Program-made: the position numbers and the translations under genes
NCBI RefSeq assembly: GCF_003255815.1
Contig: NC_037673.1
Coordinates: forward strand, 163,917,427-163,981,426
Direction: 5' to 3'
Origin: Theropithecus gelada
Taxonomy: Eukaryota; Chordata; Mammalia; Primates; Cercopithecidae
DNA length: 64,000 nucleotides
The notes under the pieces: generated by a model
Databases searched by the model: none
What the model saw: the letters and a program-made list of their open reading frames with translations, nothing else
What the model was told of the DNA's origin: nothing
Shown: in pieces, positions 22,285-33,574 of the stretch
Layout of the letters: every line of letters begins with the position of its first letter
How positions within the stretch are numbered: the first letter of the stretch is position 1

Positions 22285-22608
22285 GGGCCAGGCATGGTGG
22301 CTCACATCTGTAATTCCGGCACTTTGGGAGGCTGAGGCAGGTGAATCACCTGAGGTTGGGAGTTCGAGACCAGCCTGACCAACATGGAGAAACCCAGTCT
22401 CTACTAAAAATACAAAATTAGCTGGGCTTGGTGGCACATGCCTGTAATCCCAGCTACTCGTGAGGCTGAGGCAGGAGAATCACTTGAACCTGGGAGGTGG
22501 AGATTGCGGTGAGCTGAGATTGCGCCACTGCACTCCAGCCTGGACAACAAGAGCAAAACTCTGTCTCAAAAAATAAATAAATAAAATTTTAAAATTAAAA
22601 AAAAAAAC
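22285..22608 (+). mobile_element. Alu SINE (AluS-type), head-to-tail with the previous Alu
   Basis: Complete sense Alu from 'gggccaggcatggtggctcac' to an A-rich tail containing 'aaataaataaataaaa'. It sits directly in the tail of the AluJ upstream, giving a tandem pair. Confidence 0.93.
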
Positions 22609-23478
22609 TTGACTTCTGAGATACTGTTAATAATAGAGCTCATTGTTCATCAAACTTGGCCTCTAAAGCAGGATTTGACCAATGGCCCAAGCAAGCTGGC
22701 TCCCTCTTGTTTTATAAAGATGCACCATGTGCAGCCCTGGGAAGGTGGGATGGGAAGATGCTCTCACCATCCCTCAGTCAAGTCATTGAGATCATTTCCA
22801 ATTTCAGCTGTTTGCGTCACACCATCCTTCAACTGGCTTTATTGTAAATGCAAGAGAAGGGAGGTTTTTGGCACTTGGAGCAAAAGATGTAAAAACAAAA
22901 AAAATTACAAGGGAGCAGTCAAACAGAAAAGAGAGCAATTAAAGAGACAAAAAGTCCCCTTAGCTGCCTTTTGGGTACTTTTTTGATCTTTTCACCAAGG
23001 AATTAGTAGCTTTTAATTTTCCCCACCTCAGCTTAAAAGAGTGCTGGCAGGAAAGAAATTAACATTATGGGAAGGCTGCTTTGGATTAAAAAGCAAATGT
23101 AGGTGAGACTGTCAGGCAGCTATCAGACTCCGTGAACACAGGCCTGCTTGCCCAGCTCAGCGGCCAGGTTATTGCTGGGCAACAAAAGTCCCCAATCTAG
23201 AAGCAGTGGCTTTCCTTAGCCTTATTTCTAATAATCAGATGCATGCCTCCACTTGGCTTGATATTTTCTATGATCATCTGACAACTTGCTGCTTCTGTCA
23301 CTTAAATGTGGGGAAGGGGTTGTTTAATTTTCAAAGCACAGTGCATCCGAATTTGAGTGAAAGCTCAGGTCCTTGTTCTCACTGTAGAAGATGAAACATT
23401 GATCGGCTTCAACTAGAAACAGGCTATTTTTTCTCTGTCTTTTGTTTTTGTTTGTTTCTTTTTTCCTCCTTCACCCAG
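22609..23478. other. repeat-free block, candidate conserved non-coding element
   Basis: About 870 bp free of repeats that I can name. The sub-block 22990-23180 has mixed composition with motif-like words (TTAATTTTCC, GGCAACAAAAG). The 125-residue frame at 22609-22986 has no recognised domain and is basic and low-complexity at its end. Any regulatory role is inference. Confidence 0.3.
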
Positions 23479-23560
23479 GAGTGTTGTGTTCAGCAGCACA
23501 CACTGGGTTCAGCCCACCTAGCAAGTCCAAGGAGAAGGGGTCATGTTCGTCTGGGAGATG
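23479..23560 (+). other. exon-like interval (candidate, unproven)
   Basis: A long pyrimidine-rich run (about 23427-23476) ends in 'tcacccag', a good splice acceptor. 82 bases later 'gagatg|gtaagg' is a good splice donor. The interval size is typical of an internal exon. The reading frame at 23452-23862 is open across it but also continues past the donor, so openness is weak evidence. I see no protein family in the translation. It may be an exon of a non-coding transcript or a cryptic exon. Confidence 0.25.
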
Positions 23561-24041
23561 GTAAGGGCCAGGCCTGGGCAGTGAGGGGCAGGAGTGAGCC
23601 GTGTTTGTGGACAATCAGTGGATGCTGCAGGGCAGACCCACATGGCACTGGCGGCAGATCTCACCATTGGGAACCAGAGTACAAGATTTCAAAAAGAAGG
23701 GTTTCTGAACCCCGGTTTAACAAGCCCTCTACAGCACCAGTTGCAATCCCCAGGAAACTCGTTAATGCAGTTAGATGCCACGGCAGTGTGCACTTAAGAC
23801 AGGGAAGAAGTGCAGCTGCTCTTCAGCTCCACGGATGCCAAAGCAGCTCCTCTGTTCATTAGCCCAGCCTCTTCCTCTATACTGACCTTATGGAGATGCT
23901 GCTGGCCTTCTGAGAACTAGTAGAGGCAAGCTTCCAAATCATTGTGTTGTTTTTAACATTACGAAACCATCAACCAGTATCTGAAGCGTTCTTTGCCTAC
24001 CAAGAAATCCCTTGGTCCTGCTGAGGAACTACACAGATGGT

Positions 24042-24062
24042 GTGGGAGCCCCAGGCTCCCAC
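24042..24062. repeat. GC-rich inverted repeat (stem-loop)
   Basis: Arms 'gtgggagcc' and 'ggctcccac' are perfectly complementary (9 bp) with a 3-nt spacer 'cca'. It lies about 60 bp upstream of a longer palindrome. Confidence 0.95.
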
Positions 24063-24123
24063 CCAGGGTGTGTGTCTCTCCCCAGGGGGGCACCCCAAGG
24101 TGTCAAGAAGTCTCCCAGAGGGG

Positions 24124-24145
24124 CTTGACCAAGGCCTTGGTCAAG
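24124..24145. repeat. perfect 22-bp palindrome
   Basis: The left half 'cttgaccaagg' is followed directly by its exact reverse complement. No spacer, no mismatch. It contains TGACCA and TGGTCA separated by 6 bp, which resembles an everted nuclear-receptor half-site pair with variant half-sites. Confidence 0.97.
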
Positions 24146-24389
24146 TTTAGAGGTGCAGTGTACCCAAATTCTAACCTGGAATATATGGAGTATCAGTCAA
24201 TGTTGGTGACTAAATAAGAGGGAGATTGAGGGATGCTTGGAAGTCACTGAGTCAAGCAGGAGGCAAAGCTAAATGGTCCATCTATTGATAACCTTGTGAA
24301 ATTTTTTGCAATGAAATTAGGTTTAATTTAATTGAGAAAAATGGACAAGGACCTGGCAGTGTCATAGTTGCAGCAACAGTTGTAACCAT

Positions 24390-24642
24390 GGGTGCTAGAG
24401 TCACTGTCTAATTCAAATTCTGACCTTGTCATTTACGAGCTTTTAAACTTTGGAAAAATTCCTTAATCTCTGCAGCCTTAATTTTCTCTTTTGTAAAATG
24501 GGGAAAAAATATTGATGGCCGGAAGGGGTTTTGTTGTTTTGGGGGGTAAGGAAATAAATAGAACAATGTGTGTGAATATGATTAGCACAGAGCCTGGTTC
24601 ATAGAATGTGTGCAGTGAAAACTTAATGCTTGCTGCTGCTTC
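24390..24642 (+). mobile_element. MIR SINE
   Basis: MIR blocks in order: 'attcaaattctgacc', 'ctttggaaaaattccttaatctctgcagcc', 'ttttctcttttgtaaaatgggg', 'atatgattagcacagagcctggttcatag' and a terminal 'cttgctgctgcttct'. Confidence 0.82.
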
Positions 24643-26470
24643 TCTTCCTCCTTCTCCTCTTCTGTGATTAAATTATTTAAAGCAGGAATAATGATTTTTA
24701 TAGAAATCATCCACCCTTTCATTATAGGCTAAGTAGCATACTATAGTCCTGTGAACCGTAATCGTGATCACACACACAGGCGTAAGTGGAAAGATGACAT
24801 AGTTCCTGCCTTCTGGGTGTTTACATTCCTGGTAGTCTGTGCTCACCTGCTTTTAACCTTCTCCAGGATAATGAGTTATGTGACTTTTGGGTGCCAGAGA
24901 CATAAAACCATGTTTTCCTGTCAGCCAGCCAGTGACTATAAGAATTCACACATTTGCATTTGTCATTGTAATTCTTTTGTTCCAAAAAAGAGGTGAAAGA
25001 AAGGTTAAAAGGAATGTCATCCATTGGAAAGAAATATCAAAATGTGTACCCGTATCTCATCAGAACCTCACACAGAATTAAGAGTTTGTGTTATTTGGGT
25101 TTCAATTTAAGGTAAAGAATCAAAAATACCAGCGACAAATGATTTGTGACTCCCACTCAATTTATTCAACTCCAAATGATTTCAATAAATCTGGGAATTC
25201 ATCTATATCCTGTTGAATTAAGGGTTTTTTTTTTAAATTATTCTCTAAATATGCTTAATCTTCATTAATGCAGCTCTACATGGTATTCTGAGCCAAACTG
25301 AACTAACAGGAAAATTTTTTACATTTCTAATTCTTAAAATAGACAGAATTTCTTTTTTTTCCTACTACACAGTCTGCCAAGGCATGTATGTATAGAGATT
25401 TGATGTACATGTAGAGTTTTCCTCTCTCATTCGCCTATCCTGTTTTATCCTAGCACACCCTCATTTCTGGATATCACATGATGTGATTTAATGTGGTCAC
25501 TGTATTTTCTTTATTTCTTCTCTTTTTCCTCAGTGCCACAGGAAGATAAATCAACGATCTATTAATATACGCTTCATTTGGGGAAGCGGTTTTAAGGAAG
25601 TTTCTTTCTTCCCTTTTTTTTCTCCTTGCTCATGTAGTTAATGAAACAATATGCATTTCAATTCCAAGGCTCCCTGGATTCAGACCTAGAGAGTAGCTAA
25701 CACACAATTGATTTCTAGTCCCGCAGGAAAAGGGGAAGCAGTAGAGAAATCAGATGGATTGATCGCAGAGATACAGGCCCTGTGGGATGCTTCGCTATCA
25801 TCCATGTCTTGAATGTATATGCAATCCCTTCATCAATAGAAAAATCCCCAGGATAGGAGCTTCATAGGGTCCAGATGGCAGTTCAAGCAGGCAGGTGTGT
25901 TAGCCTGTAGTTCGTCCCTCTTCGGGTCTGCTCTGCCATAATAAACTGCCAAATTTACAAATTCAGACTTTAGAAACTGGCAAATCAGAGGCAGAAACAT
26001 TGAGCAGTGGTGCTGACATTTCCTAAGAAAGCATTAGACAAGGGATTGCAAGCTCAAATGTCCGCAAGTACCATGTAGGTTGGTGTGAGACAGTAAGTGT
26101 TAAACAACTTCTGTCCATCCCTCAGGATAGCACCTGCCTACTTACTTTGTGTTATAAAGCATGCTGTGGGGTGGGGGAAAAATAGCCAAACAAAACGTAT
26201 TTATGGGTCATCTTTATCCTACAACCTGCTATTTGTGACCCCTGAATTAATCCTACTCCTCATTTTACAGAAGAAGAAACTCAAAACATGAGAAATGAAA
26301 CCTCCTTGCCCAGTGTGTCACACTCAGAATTTTCCAAAGTGTTCACATTTTTTTTTTGTCTCAGACACCATGACCAAATGCCGTGCTCAGAGTTCAACTT
26401 CTAGTTTTGGAAAACCAGCCTCTAATGCCTCAGATACCAAGCCTCTGTAGAATGCTATTGTTTATACTAT
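24643..26470. other. unassigned non-coding sequence
   Basis: About 1.8 kb with no gene or repeat that I can name. Frames of 60-80 residues are short and featureless. Confidence 0.45.
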
Positions 26471-26960
26471 TAGACAGGATTCTGTCTCTCACAAGTGGCA
26501 GAGGCTGAACTCCGGTTGGCTTTGGCAAAAACTAAAGGTGAATTCATCACCTCATGACTGAGAAGAATAAGAAAATTCTAGCTAACAGAGTGACTGGACC
26601 TCTGTTCATCTCTTGGCTTGGTTTTCTCTGTTGGCCTTGTTCTTAAGAAGACTCTCCATTTGTAATGAGAAGATAAGTTCCAGTGTGCCTAGGCTTACAT
26701 ATGTACCTGTTTAAAAACCCAACCAAATTGTCCTAGAGCTTCTCTTTCTTAATGGATACAAACAACACACTCCTAAGATTGAATCTCATTGGATAACTTA
26801 GGTCATGTGCCCTTTCCTAAACCAATGGCTGTGGCCAGGAGAAAGGAATAAACTGATTGACCAGGCGTTGGAAACGCCCCACTGAACCTCCTGGCCTGGA
26901 AATAAGGAGAAAAGATTGAGACCTTGTTCCAAAAGAAGGGGATGGGAATCAGGCAGCCAA
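26471..26960 (+). mobile_element. old interspersed repeat, family not named
   Basis: The words 'ctgttcatctcttggcttgg', 'ctctgttggccttgttctt', 'gattgaatctcattggataac', 'gtcatgtgccctttcctaaaccaatggctgtggccaggag' occur in the same order in a common old mammalian repeat. A second copy of part of it appears near 46745. I cannot give a reliable family name. Confidence 0.5.
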
Positions 26961-27194
26961 AAGCAATAATTACCAATCACGCTTCCACTTCACACTCTGT
27001 TTGTTCAGAGCCTGTCTTTACCACCCAGGAGCTTTAACTTAGGGCATAGGGGTTTGGACTTTGTTGGGCCACATCTCAGAGCTGCCTGAACCTATCAGAA
27101 GGCACACACTAGGAACTGATACAACTTTCAGAGACTCAAATGCAAAAAGTTAACCCCTTATAGAATTCTAGGTTTCTCCACTTTTCTTTATTCT

Positions 27195-27350
27195 TCTTTA
27201 ACATGTGTTACTAAGCACTTACTAAAGTACTGGTCACTTTGCTATGTATTAAGCACTTAAATACCAGACACTTGACAACATGCTTTATTTTATTCATACA
27301 ACAATCTTGCAAAGCAGAGATGATTATCCCCAGGGGGCAGATAGGGAGCA
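27195..27350 (-). mobile_element. MIR SINE, antisense
   Basis: 'aagcacttactaaagtac', 'tttattttattcatacaacaatcttgcaaagcagagatgattatcccca' is the reverse complement of the MIR core. The end reads into a CTCF-like word (27328-27340). Confidence 0.65.
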
Positions 27351-27610
27351 TCTGCTGCTGTTCAAGGTTCTAAACTGTTCCAAGGAGTCATGAGATTCCA
27401 CACTTAGGAGAGGGGGGACTGGGAGAATCCAAAGGGTAGATCACAAGGCCAAGCCCTGGTCTCCACCAGAGCACTTCTTTTGTTGGTCTTGCATTTTTAA
27501 GTTTCGAGTACTAATTTTTCTTAAGGCATTGATAGTTACATTCTTTTTGTGAAAATCACTTAGCAAGTAATTAAGTTATTTTACTGCTCAGTACTCATAC
27601 AATTGCAAAT

Positions 27611-27624
27611 AAAAGAACTCTGAC
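27611..27624 (+). repeat. target-site duplication, left
   Basis: 'aaaagaactctgac', identical to 27952-27965; these flank the AluYR insertion. Confidence 0.97.
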
Positions 27625-27906
27625 GGGCCGGGCGCGGTGGCTCAAGCCTGTAATCCCAGCACTTTGGGAGGCCGAGACGGGCGGATCACGAGGTCAGGAG
27701 ATCGAGACCATCCTGGCTAACATGGTGAAACCCCGTCTCTATTAAGAAATACAAAAAACTAGCCGGGCGAGGTGGCGGGCGTCTGTAGTCCCAGCTACTC
27801 GGGAGGCTGAGGCCGGAGAATGGCGTGAACCCGGGAGGCGGAGCTTGCAGTGAGCTGAGATCCGGCCACTGCACTCCAGCCCGGGCGACAGAGCGAGACT
27901 CCGTCT

Positions 27907-27955
<49 letters not shown>
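27625..27955 (+). mobile_element. young AluY of the Old World monkey AluYR type
   Basis: Complete sense Alu, close to consensus, CpG-rich, with a pure A tail from 27908 to 27955. Words 'ggtggctcaagcctgtaatc', 'actagccgggcgaggtggc' and 'ctgagatccggccactgcac' are diagnostic of the AluYR lineage of cercopithecid monkeys. A human AluY would read 'gccgagatcgcgccactgca' at the last position. Flanked by perfect 14-bp duplications. It holds internal A and B boxes of an RNA polymerase III promoter in principle; activity is unknown. Inserted recently and possibly polymorphic within the species. Confidence 0.95.
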
Positions 27956-27960
<5 letters not shown>

Positions 27961-27965
27961 CTGAC
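27952..27965 (+). repeat. target-site duplication, right
   Basis: Identical to 27611-27624; its leading A bases merge with the Alu tail. Confidence 0.97.
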
Positions 27966-28759
27966 TTAACCTCGAAAAAATTAAAAAAAAAAAAAGGAAA
28001 TGTATTGACTGAGATGATAGAAAGGTCCAGGCCTGGCTGAATAGAGAGTTTCATGTTCTGGGCTTCCTTCTACTCAAGGAGGGTTCCATTCTTTGACTCC
28101 ATGTGGAAACATGATGGAAATCTGTCATGCTTTCCCTTCTCACTTTGTTCACAGCCCACCTTTCCCACCTGGAAGCTCCAGGCATCCATCCTATCTTCTA
28201 TCAATCTCAGCAGAGAAAAGGCTTTCCTTTTCCAGTGATTCCAACAAACACCCTGTCACTGAGTCTTATTAGATCTTTTTGACCTAGCCTGCACAACATG
28301 GCTGTCCCTGACCTCTGTGGCCAGAGAAGTACCACGCTTTTTTGGCCATGGTGGAATCGGGTGTTCACCTGTGCAGCTGGGAATGGAGACAACCCTCAGG
28401 AACCACATGGGTTGGGAGTGTGAGTGAGTCGCCCTGCTAAAGGACAACTGGAGGATTGTTGGTGAAGGTGGAAGGTGGTAGATGAGAGTCCACTTGCCCA
28501 CCACCACTGTGGTAGAGCTGAGACCATAGCATAGATCTTTAATTTCAAATGAATGCTATTTCTAATGCTTCATGTTGCTTCTCTTTTGTCCTTGATATGC
28601 CTTTAAAATAACAGCTATTAAGTTTTTGCTGAATTCTTTTTATTTTATTATTGGCAATCAGTGGTGGATGGGTGGCCCAAGGAATTTTCTGTTTGCCAGA
28701 AGTGGTGGGATTGTTTTTATTTACTACACTATTTGAGAAGCCACAGGCATAGCTATTAG
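27966..28759. other. unassigned non-coding sequence
   Basis: About 800 bp without recognised repeats. The frames here (60-83 residues, both strands) overlap and show no domain. Confidence 0.45.
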
Positions 28760-28940
28760 AGGCCCTACTTTTGACATCAGATAATGGGTTCAGATTCTGA
28801 TTGTTATTGAATGATTTTGTGTGACTTTGGGCCCTCCAGTCCCCTCCTTCATAGGATTTTTGTGAGGATCAATTGAAAGCATATGATATATAAAATGGTC
28901 TTAGCATAGTTGCTAGCTCCTAGTATTGCTTTTCTCTTCC
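28760..28940 (+). mobile_element. MIR SINE
   Basis: 'gggttcagattctgattg', 'attttgtgtgactttgggccctccagtcccc', 'aggatttttgtgaggatcaattgaaagcatatg' and 'ttagcatagttgctagctcctag' follow MIR order with a short internal deletion. Confidence 0.75.
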
Positions 28941-29240
28941 TTAACTTGATTTACTCCCAAGGATTATTTAAATTACAAAATTCCTTAAAACATGGGATGC
29001 ATAGATTAACTGACAGTAAAGGAATCTGTGAAAACATTTCTTCAATTAAATCTATTGCATAAAGAAAAAACCACCTGATTTACAACTCATTGTTGTGGTA
29101 AAAGTGTCATTAGTAATTGTTGGCAGCGTATACAAGCCACAGTGAAATGCCAAAGAAGATCTCAGAAATAAGGAAAATATCTTAGTCCTCTGAGAGTCAA
29201 AGAGGTAAAACTCATCATATAATGGGTCTTCAATAGCACT

Positions 29241-29650
29241 TTTCTTATATACATGTATTAATTAGGCAATGCAAGCTGTGGTAACAGAAAAACTTAGATT
29301 TCCAGTGACTTAACTTAGATGAAAAGTGTATCTCTCACTCTCACCATGGTACAATGGCCAAAGGTCCAGTCTTCTTTGTTATTATTCAGGGCTCTTCCCT
29401 AGATCATCAGCTTCCTCTCCATTCAGCCATGACAAAGTCACCCTTGTTTCTCAATTACTGAGCCAAGAAGTGACTTATGTCACTCCTTTCCATTAATGGT
29501 CAAGTAGCCCTTCCTAGATACAGGTACTGGGAAATTGAGCCCTCATAGCAACTCTTCACAATGACAGGTAGGAATTACAAAATCTTTGCAGGTCAAGCTG
29601 ACCACACCTGCTGCAGCTCTACCCTGCTAGACCTACTGCACAGTCCTGTG
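29241..29650. mobile_element. possible old interspersed repeat, family not named
   Basis: 'aagctgtggtaacag...ccagtgacttaac..gatgaaaagtgtatctctcactc' resembles the 'gctgctataacaaa...agtggcttaaaac...tttatttctcac' beginning shared by several old LTR-type repeats. Weak match; could be chance. Confidence 0.3.
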
Positions 29651-29659
29651 ATCTATGAA

Positions 29660-29760
29660 TCTATGAGCATCTTGAGAAGAACCACTGTGTCTTACTTAGC
29701 ATTGCCTCCAATGCCCAGCATAGTACCTGGTTTATAAATGTTTTCTAATTGAACAAAGGT
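29660..29760 (+). mobile_element. L2 LINE 3' end
   Basis: 'tctatgagcatcttgagaagaaccactgtgtcttact' then 'ccaatgcccagcatagtacctggtttataaatg' matches the L2 3' UTR ending. Confidence 0.7.
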
Positions 29761-30386
29761 ATTAATTTTAAAAAAAACTGACAGATAATCAGGGTAGGCC
29801 TCCAAAATAATTTCTAGGCAAAAATATGCAACCAATTGAAATCCATATTTTTCTTTTCCTGGTCTCTGTCCAACTTGTCTATTATGGAAGTAAAAGTAGG
29901 GTAATGTAACCCTAATAAGCACCTGACAAGAAGACTCCTAAGTAAGAGCAACCCATTGTTGGGAGCCAGAACCAATTGTAGGTCAGTAGCTGCTTCACCC
30001 TCATCCCAATTTCTGGCCTATTTACAAAGTTAAACTCAATTCGTTCCTCGACTTGTGTGGATGAGGAGCCGGAGGTAATCCTGGACAGGTGGAACGGGCA
30101 GAGTCCAGCATTTCTTCTCTGGGTCGCCCAGCCAAGTTTTGCTGCTTATGGTCCATGGGTCTGTCCTCTTGCAGGTTGGGTGGACGCTTTGAATATCCTG
30201 TGATTAATGATTATTGTAGCATCCACATAAAGTCATTTGGGTTGGTTTTCTTTGCTGTTTATTTGATCATGTTGTTTAGATTCCATCCAGCTTCCTCTAA
30301 GAAACCACTTTAGTGTGTGCTTTCATTCGTTTATTTTCAGAGCCAACAACATTCTTTGGTACTAAAGGTAGTTTAGAGAAGTATTT
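29761..30386. other. unassigned non-coding sequence
   Basis: About 620 bp; nothing recognised. A 74-residue frame at 30089-30313 has a hydrophobic C-terminal half but no supporting feature. Confidence 0.4.
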
Positions 30387-30575
30387 GAGAATGTACTATC
30401 TGCAGTCAGACTGGCTTAGTTCAAATCCTGGCTCAGCTTACCAGCAAAATGAAATGAGACTTTAATAAGAGTTCCTTCTCTAGCAGGTTTTTATTTAAAA
30501 ATAGTGCTCAGCACAGTGCTGGAGACATAATATGTACTTAACAAATGTTAATCAGCATCATTTTTATTGTCATTA
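30387..30575 (+). mobile_element. MIR SINE
   Basis: 'cagtcagactggcttagttcaaatcctggctcag' is a clear MIR 5' half. The end reads 'gtgctcagcacagtgctggagacataatatgtacttaacaaatg', a MIR 3' half. The middle is partly deleted. Confidence 0.85.
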
Positions 30576-32037
30576 TTCAATTTTCATACTTTACAATTTT
30601 AAACAGGAGTAGATCCCATTATAGTTTACAGATAAAGAAATGACATCAAGACAGTTGAGTTTCCCATTTCCTGGTTTCTTGATTTAACCTCTATCTCAGT
30701 TCTTTGAGTGTACTTTTTGTTATTAACAGACAAAATAAAAAGCAGACTTTTTTTTTTAAAGATATGATGAAGCCATGCCCTGGCTTTGATTCCTGCACAG
30801 AGCTTCTGTTCGTGTCAGTGCGATTTCTCTGCATGGATTGATGGCAGAATACGGTCTGTTTCTAAGACTGTTTAAAGCAGGGCACAAAAGAAATCACACT
30901 GGCTGAGTCCACAGCTGGCAAAATGGGAGAGACTAAGCTGGTGAAAGAAGCTGTTAATACAGACCAGAAAATTTTTAAGCTAAAAAAAGGAACATGCCCA
31001 CTGAAAGTCGGAAAGCAAAAGTTTTATTTGGGTAAAGCGATGTTCGACTCTGCATGATTCCTACTTAGAAAATGCACACGCTTGCCTTCTCCAACTGCCA
31101 GAACATCATTTTTTAACACAGAGGAACCAAAATAGAGAGAGGAATAATGGGCTTTCAGATAGTCCATGCCCAAAAGCAAACCTAGAAACATAAACGTTGC
31201 AGTGCCTGGACCCTTCAGAGTATAAAACAGGGAACTGTTCTCATCACCCCTCAGTCTCAGAGGTGCCTCCGCCATCTTGCACCATTTCTGTGGGAACTAA
31301 TATTATCAGCAAGATAGATTCCGACAGAGACGTGACGTTGTGGAAAGAGGAGGTGCTCAGTTTCCAAGTCACTTTTTGGCATTCCTTTCTCTAACCTTCT
31401 CGCCATAGGATCCCTGCAAAGACCTTTGCCCTAAGTCCCCAGGTGGCAATATTCCCATGGGGCAAACACTCTCTGAAAATAAGGCTTCTCCATCAAATCC
31501 TTTCTATATTGAAAACAAAATGTTTCTCTATCACTGGCAGGGTAGGCATTCAGTGACCACACTGATTTTTCCTTATTTGTAATCCAGTAAAAAATATCTT
31601 TGCCTTTCATTTTTCACCCCAACCCCCAGAATATGACTCAAAAATCTCATGGCCATGCATGTCTCTGCCAGAGGTTTCTATTTCTCTGTATCTCAATAGC
31701 TGCCCACAAGAATGTATTTGGCTTGGATTGTAAACCCCAAGTGTGTAAGCATAGAGTCTTGGTAATATTCTTAGAATTTATCTAGCAAAGCACCATGCCT
31801 TCAATAAAAGATCTCGAGTGTTGTTTTAGCTATTATATTTCAGATTTTTGTGTACTTTTAATTTCTGTCATGCATTGTAAACTCCTAAAAACAGAAACTA
31901 TTTTATATGTATATGCATGTGTGTATTTTTATAATCTATGTATCTTATGTATAATGTAATACATATACACCTTACATATTGAAATATGTAAATATTCCAC
32001 AGAATGGATAGCAAAGCGCTTTACATATAGTAAATTC

Positions 32038-32038
<1 letters not shown>
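30576..32038. other. unassigned non-coding sequence
   Basis: About 1.46 kb. A CTCF-like word, 'ccccaggtggcaa', lies at about 31437-31449. Stretches near 31720-31800 and 31870-31895 are weakly L2-like but too diverged to call. Confidence 0.4.

Positions 32039-32072
<34 letters not shown>
32039..32072 (+). repeat. (TG)n(TA)n compound microsatellite
   Basis: A TG run passing directly into a TA run. Confidence 0.95.
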
Positions 32073-33574
32073 AATGAATGAGGAAAATGGTTGTGTAACA
32101 CACAGGAAAAACAACTGGAACCCTAAGTACAATAATCCCAAATTCTTCAATTAAGAATCAGGAAGGGAGACCTAGTCTTGATTTCAGCCCTCTCTGATCA
32201 TTTAATGAAGCAAACCTGTCTTATGTAACCTACATAGTGCTTAAGAAAGTTTGGAATGAGTGGGCTAGAATTAAAAACAAAATGTATCTAGATTTCCAAT
32301 TGCTCTTGAACCATCAGACAGCCTCACCGCTGGGCCACATCCCCATGTGTCTCAGAGTCATGTGGAGTGCAAAGGCAGTTGACTCTTCAGATGGAACATC
32401 TGAAAATACATTTTCCAGGGAGCCATCATCCCCACTCTCCATACTCCATCCACTCTCTCATCATCCCCACTCACCTCCAGTAGTGAGGAAGAGTGTCACT
32501 TGCCGTTTACAAGATCAAGCTTGAAGTATTGTTTTTCTTATGGTAAAGAGGAGAGTAAACTATTTATTATTCCTATGTCTCTAACAAAAATGGACAAGTG
32601 AAAAGCAGGTCAAGACAGCTGCAATTTCACATAGCTGACCTTGCTCATTTATGGGATCTTCCTAAGCCCTGTAGGCAAATAAATCTGCAAACCGTGCCTT
32701 AAGTAAATCATAACAGCCCTGAGCCTTCATTACAGCTTCTTCTCAGCTCACAATTTTCCTTTGAGGAAAAATATGGTTATGGCCATGATGATGTCATTAC
32801 AACCTACGCAGGATCAGCCATTGCCTTTGACTTGCAGGTCATTCTGTGTAGCCTGGGACAGCTTGAGGATGAAGGCAGAGCCTGGTGGCACATGTTGGGA
32901 GGAGACTCTGCTCAGGGCCCATTTCCCTATTATTGTTTGTAGCACAGGTGCGGGGAGATATTTGGAACATATCCCAACCAGAAGCGTGCATCAGGAGATG
33001 TGATGGTCACGTGTGGCTCCAGAGGGTTGCTCGAGACTTGAAGACAACGTGTTCTGTCCACCTCACTGACTATAATAGCTCCTCGGGAGCCACAAAGAGC
33101 AGTTGTGTACATCCTTAAGTTTAAGGACTTCCTCCAGAGCTAGCGTTTCACACAGTAGAACATAATGGCTCCCTGGGAACGGTTACCAGAGGTCAGATAA
33201 ATCTGCATGGAGGTCTTACTGCCTTTTTTGAAAAATGGAAAAAAAAAAAAAAAAAGGTGACTCATTTTTACCCCAGGAGGTATTATTCTGTTAACAGGCA
33301 TTTACATGATAATATCGGTGTCAGCATGTGCAATGTTATGAAAAGAGTTTTGCTCTAGGTCCAGTAACATTTTCACGGTTTCTGCAGGTGCCTGTCCCTC
33401 TGAGCTTTCCGTCCCTGACTGAGCTTTCCAATTTGTCTCGTTCTTCCTTCTGCCCATCCTGCTACACACAAAGTATTCCAGAGAAGGAAATCTTTTCTTT
33501 TTGTACACACACTTCCTGGATTCCCCAGGACCATTAGTAAATTATGAGTTCCTACTGGCTTTAGGTAGTTAGTG
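32073..33574. other. unassigned non-coding sequence
   Basis: About 1.5 kb. Contains an imperfect duplication of 'catcatccccactc' (about 32424 and 32459) and a 17-A run at about 33239-33256. The frames of 60-95 residues overlap on both strands and have no domain. Confidence 0.45.

Noticed and set aside
23452..23862. 136-codon open frame as a protein gene
   Set aside because: No recognised family, and composition looks like chance; only the exon-like signals inside it were kept as a separate weak observation.
27686..28054. 122-codon open frame, minus strand
   Set aside because: Antisense translation of the AluYR, with a phenylalanine run from the A tail.
30387..30437. tRNA-like B-box word ('gttcaaatcctggctc')
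   Set aside because: This is the tRNA-derived 5' part of a MIR, not a tRNA gene.
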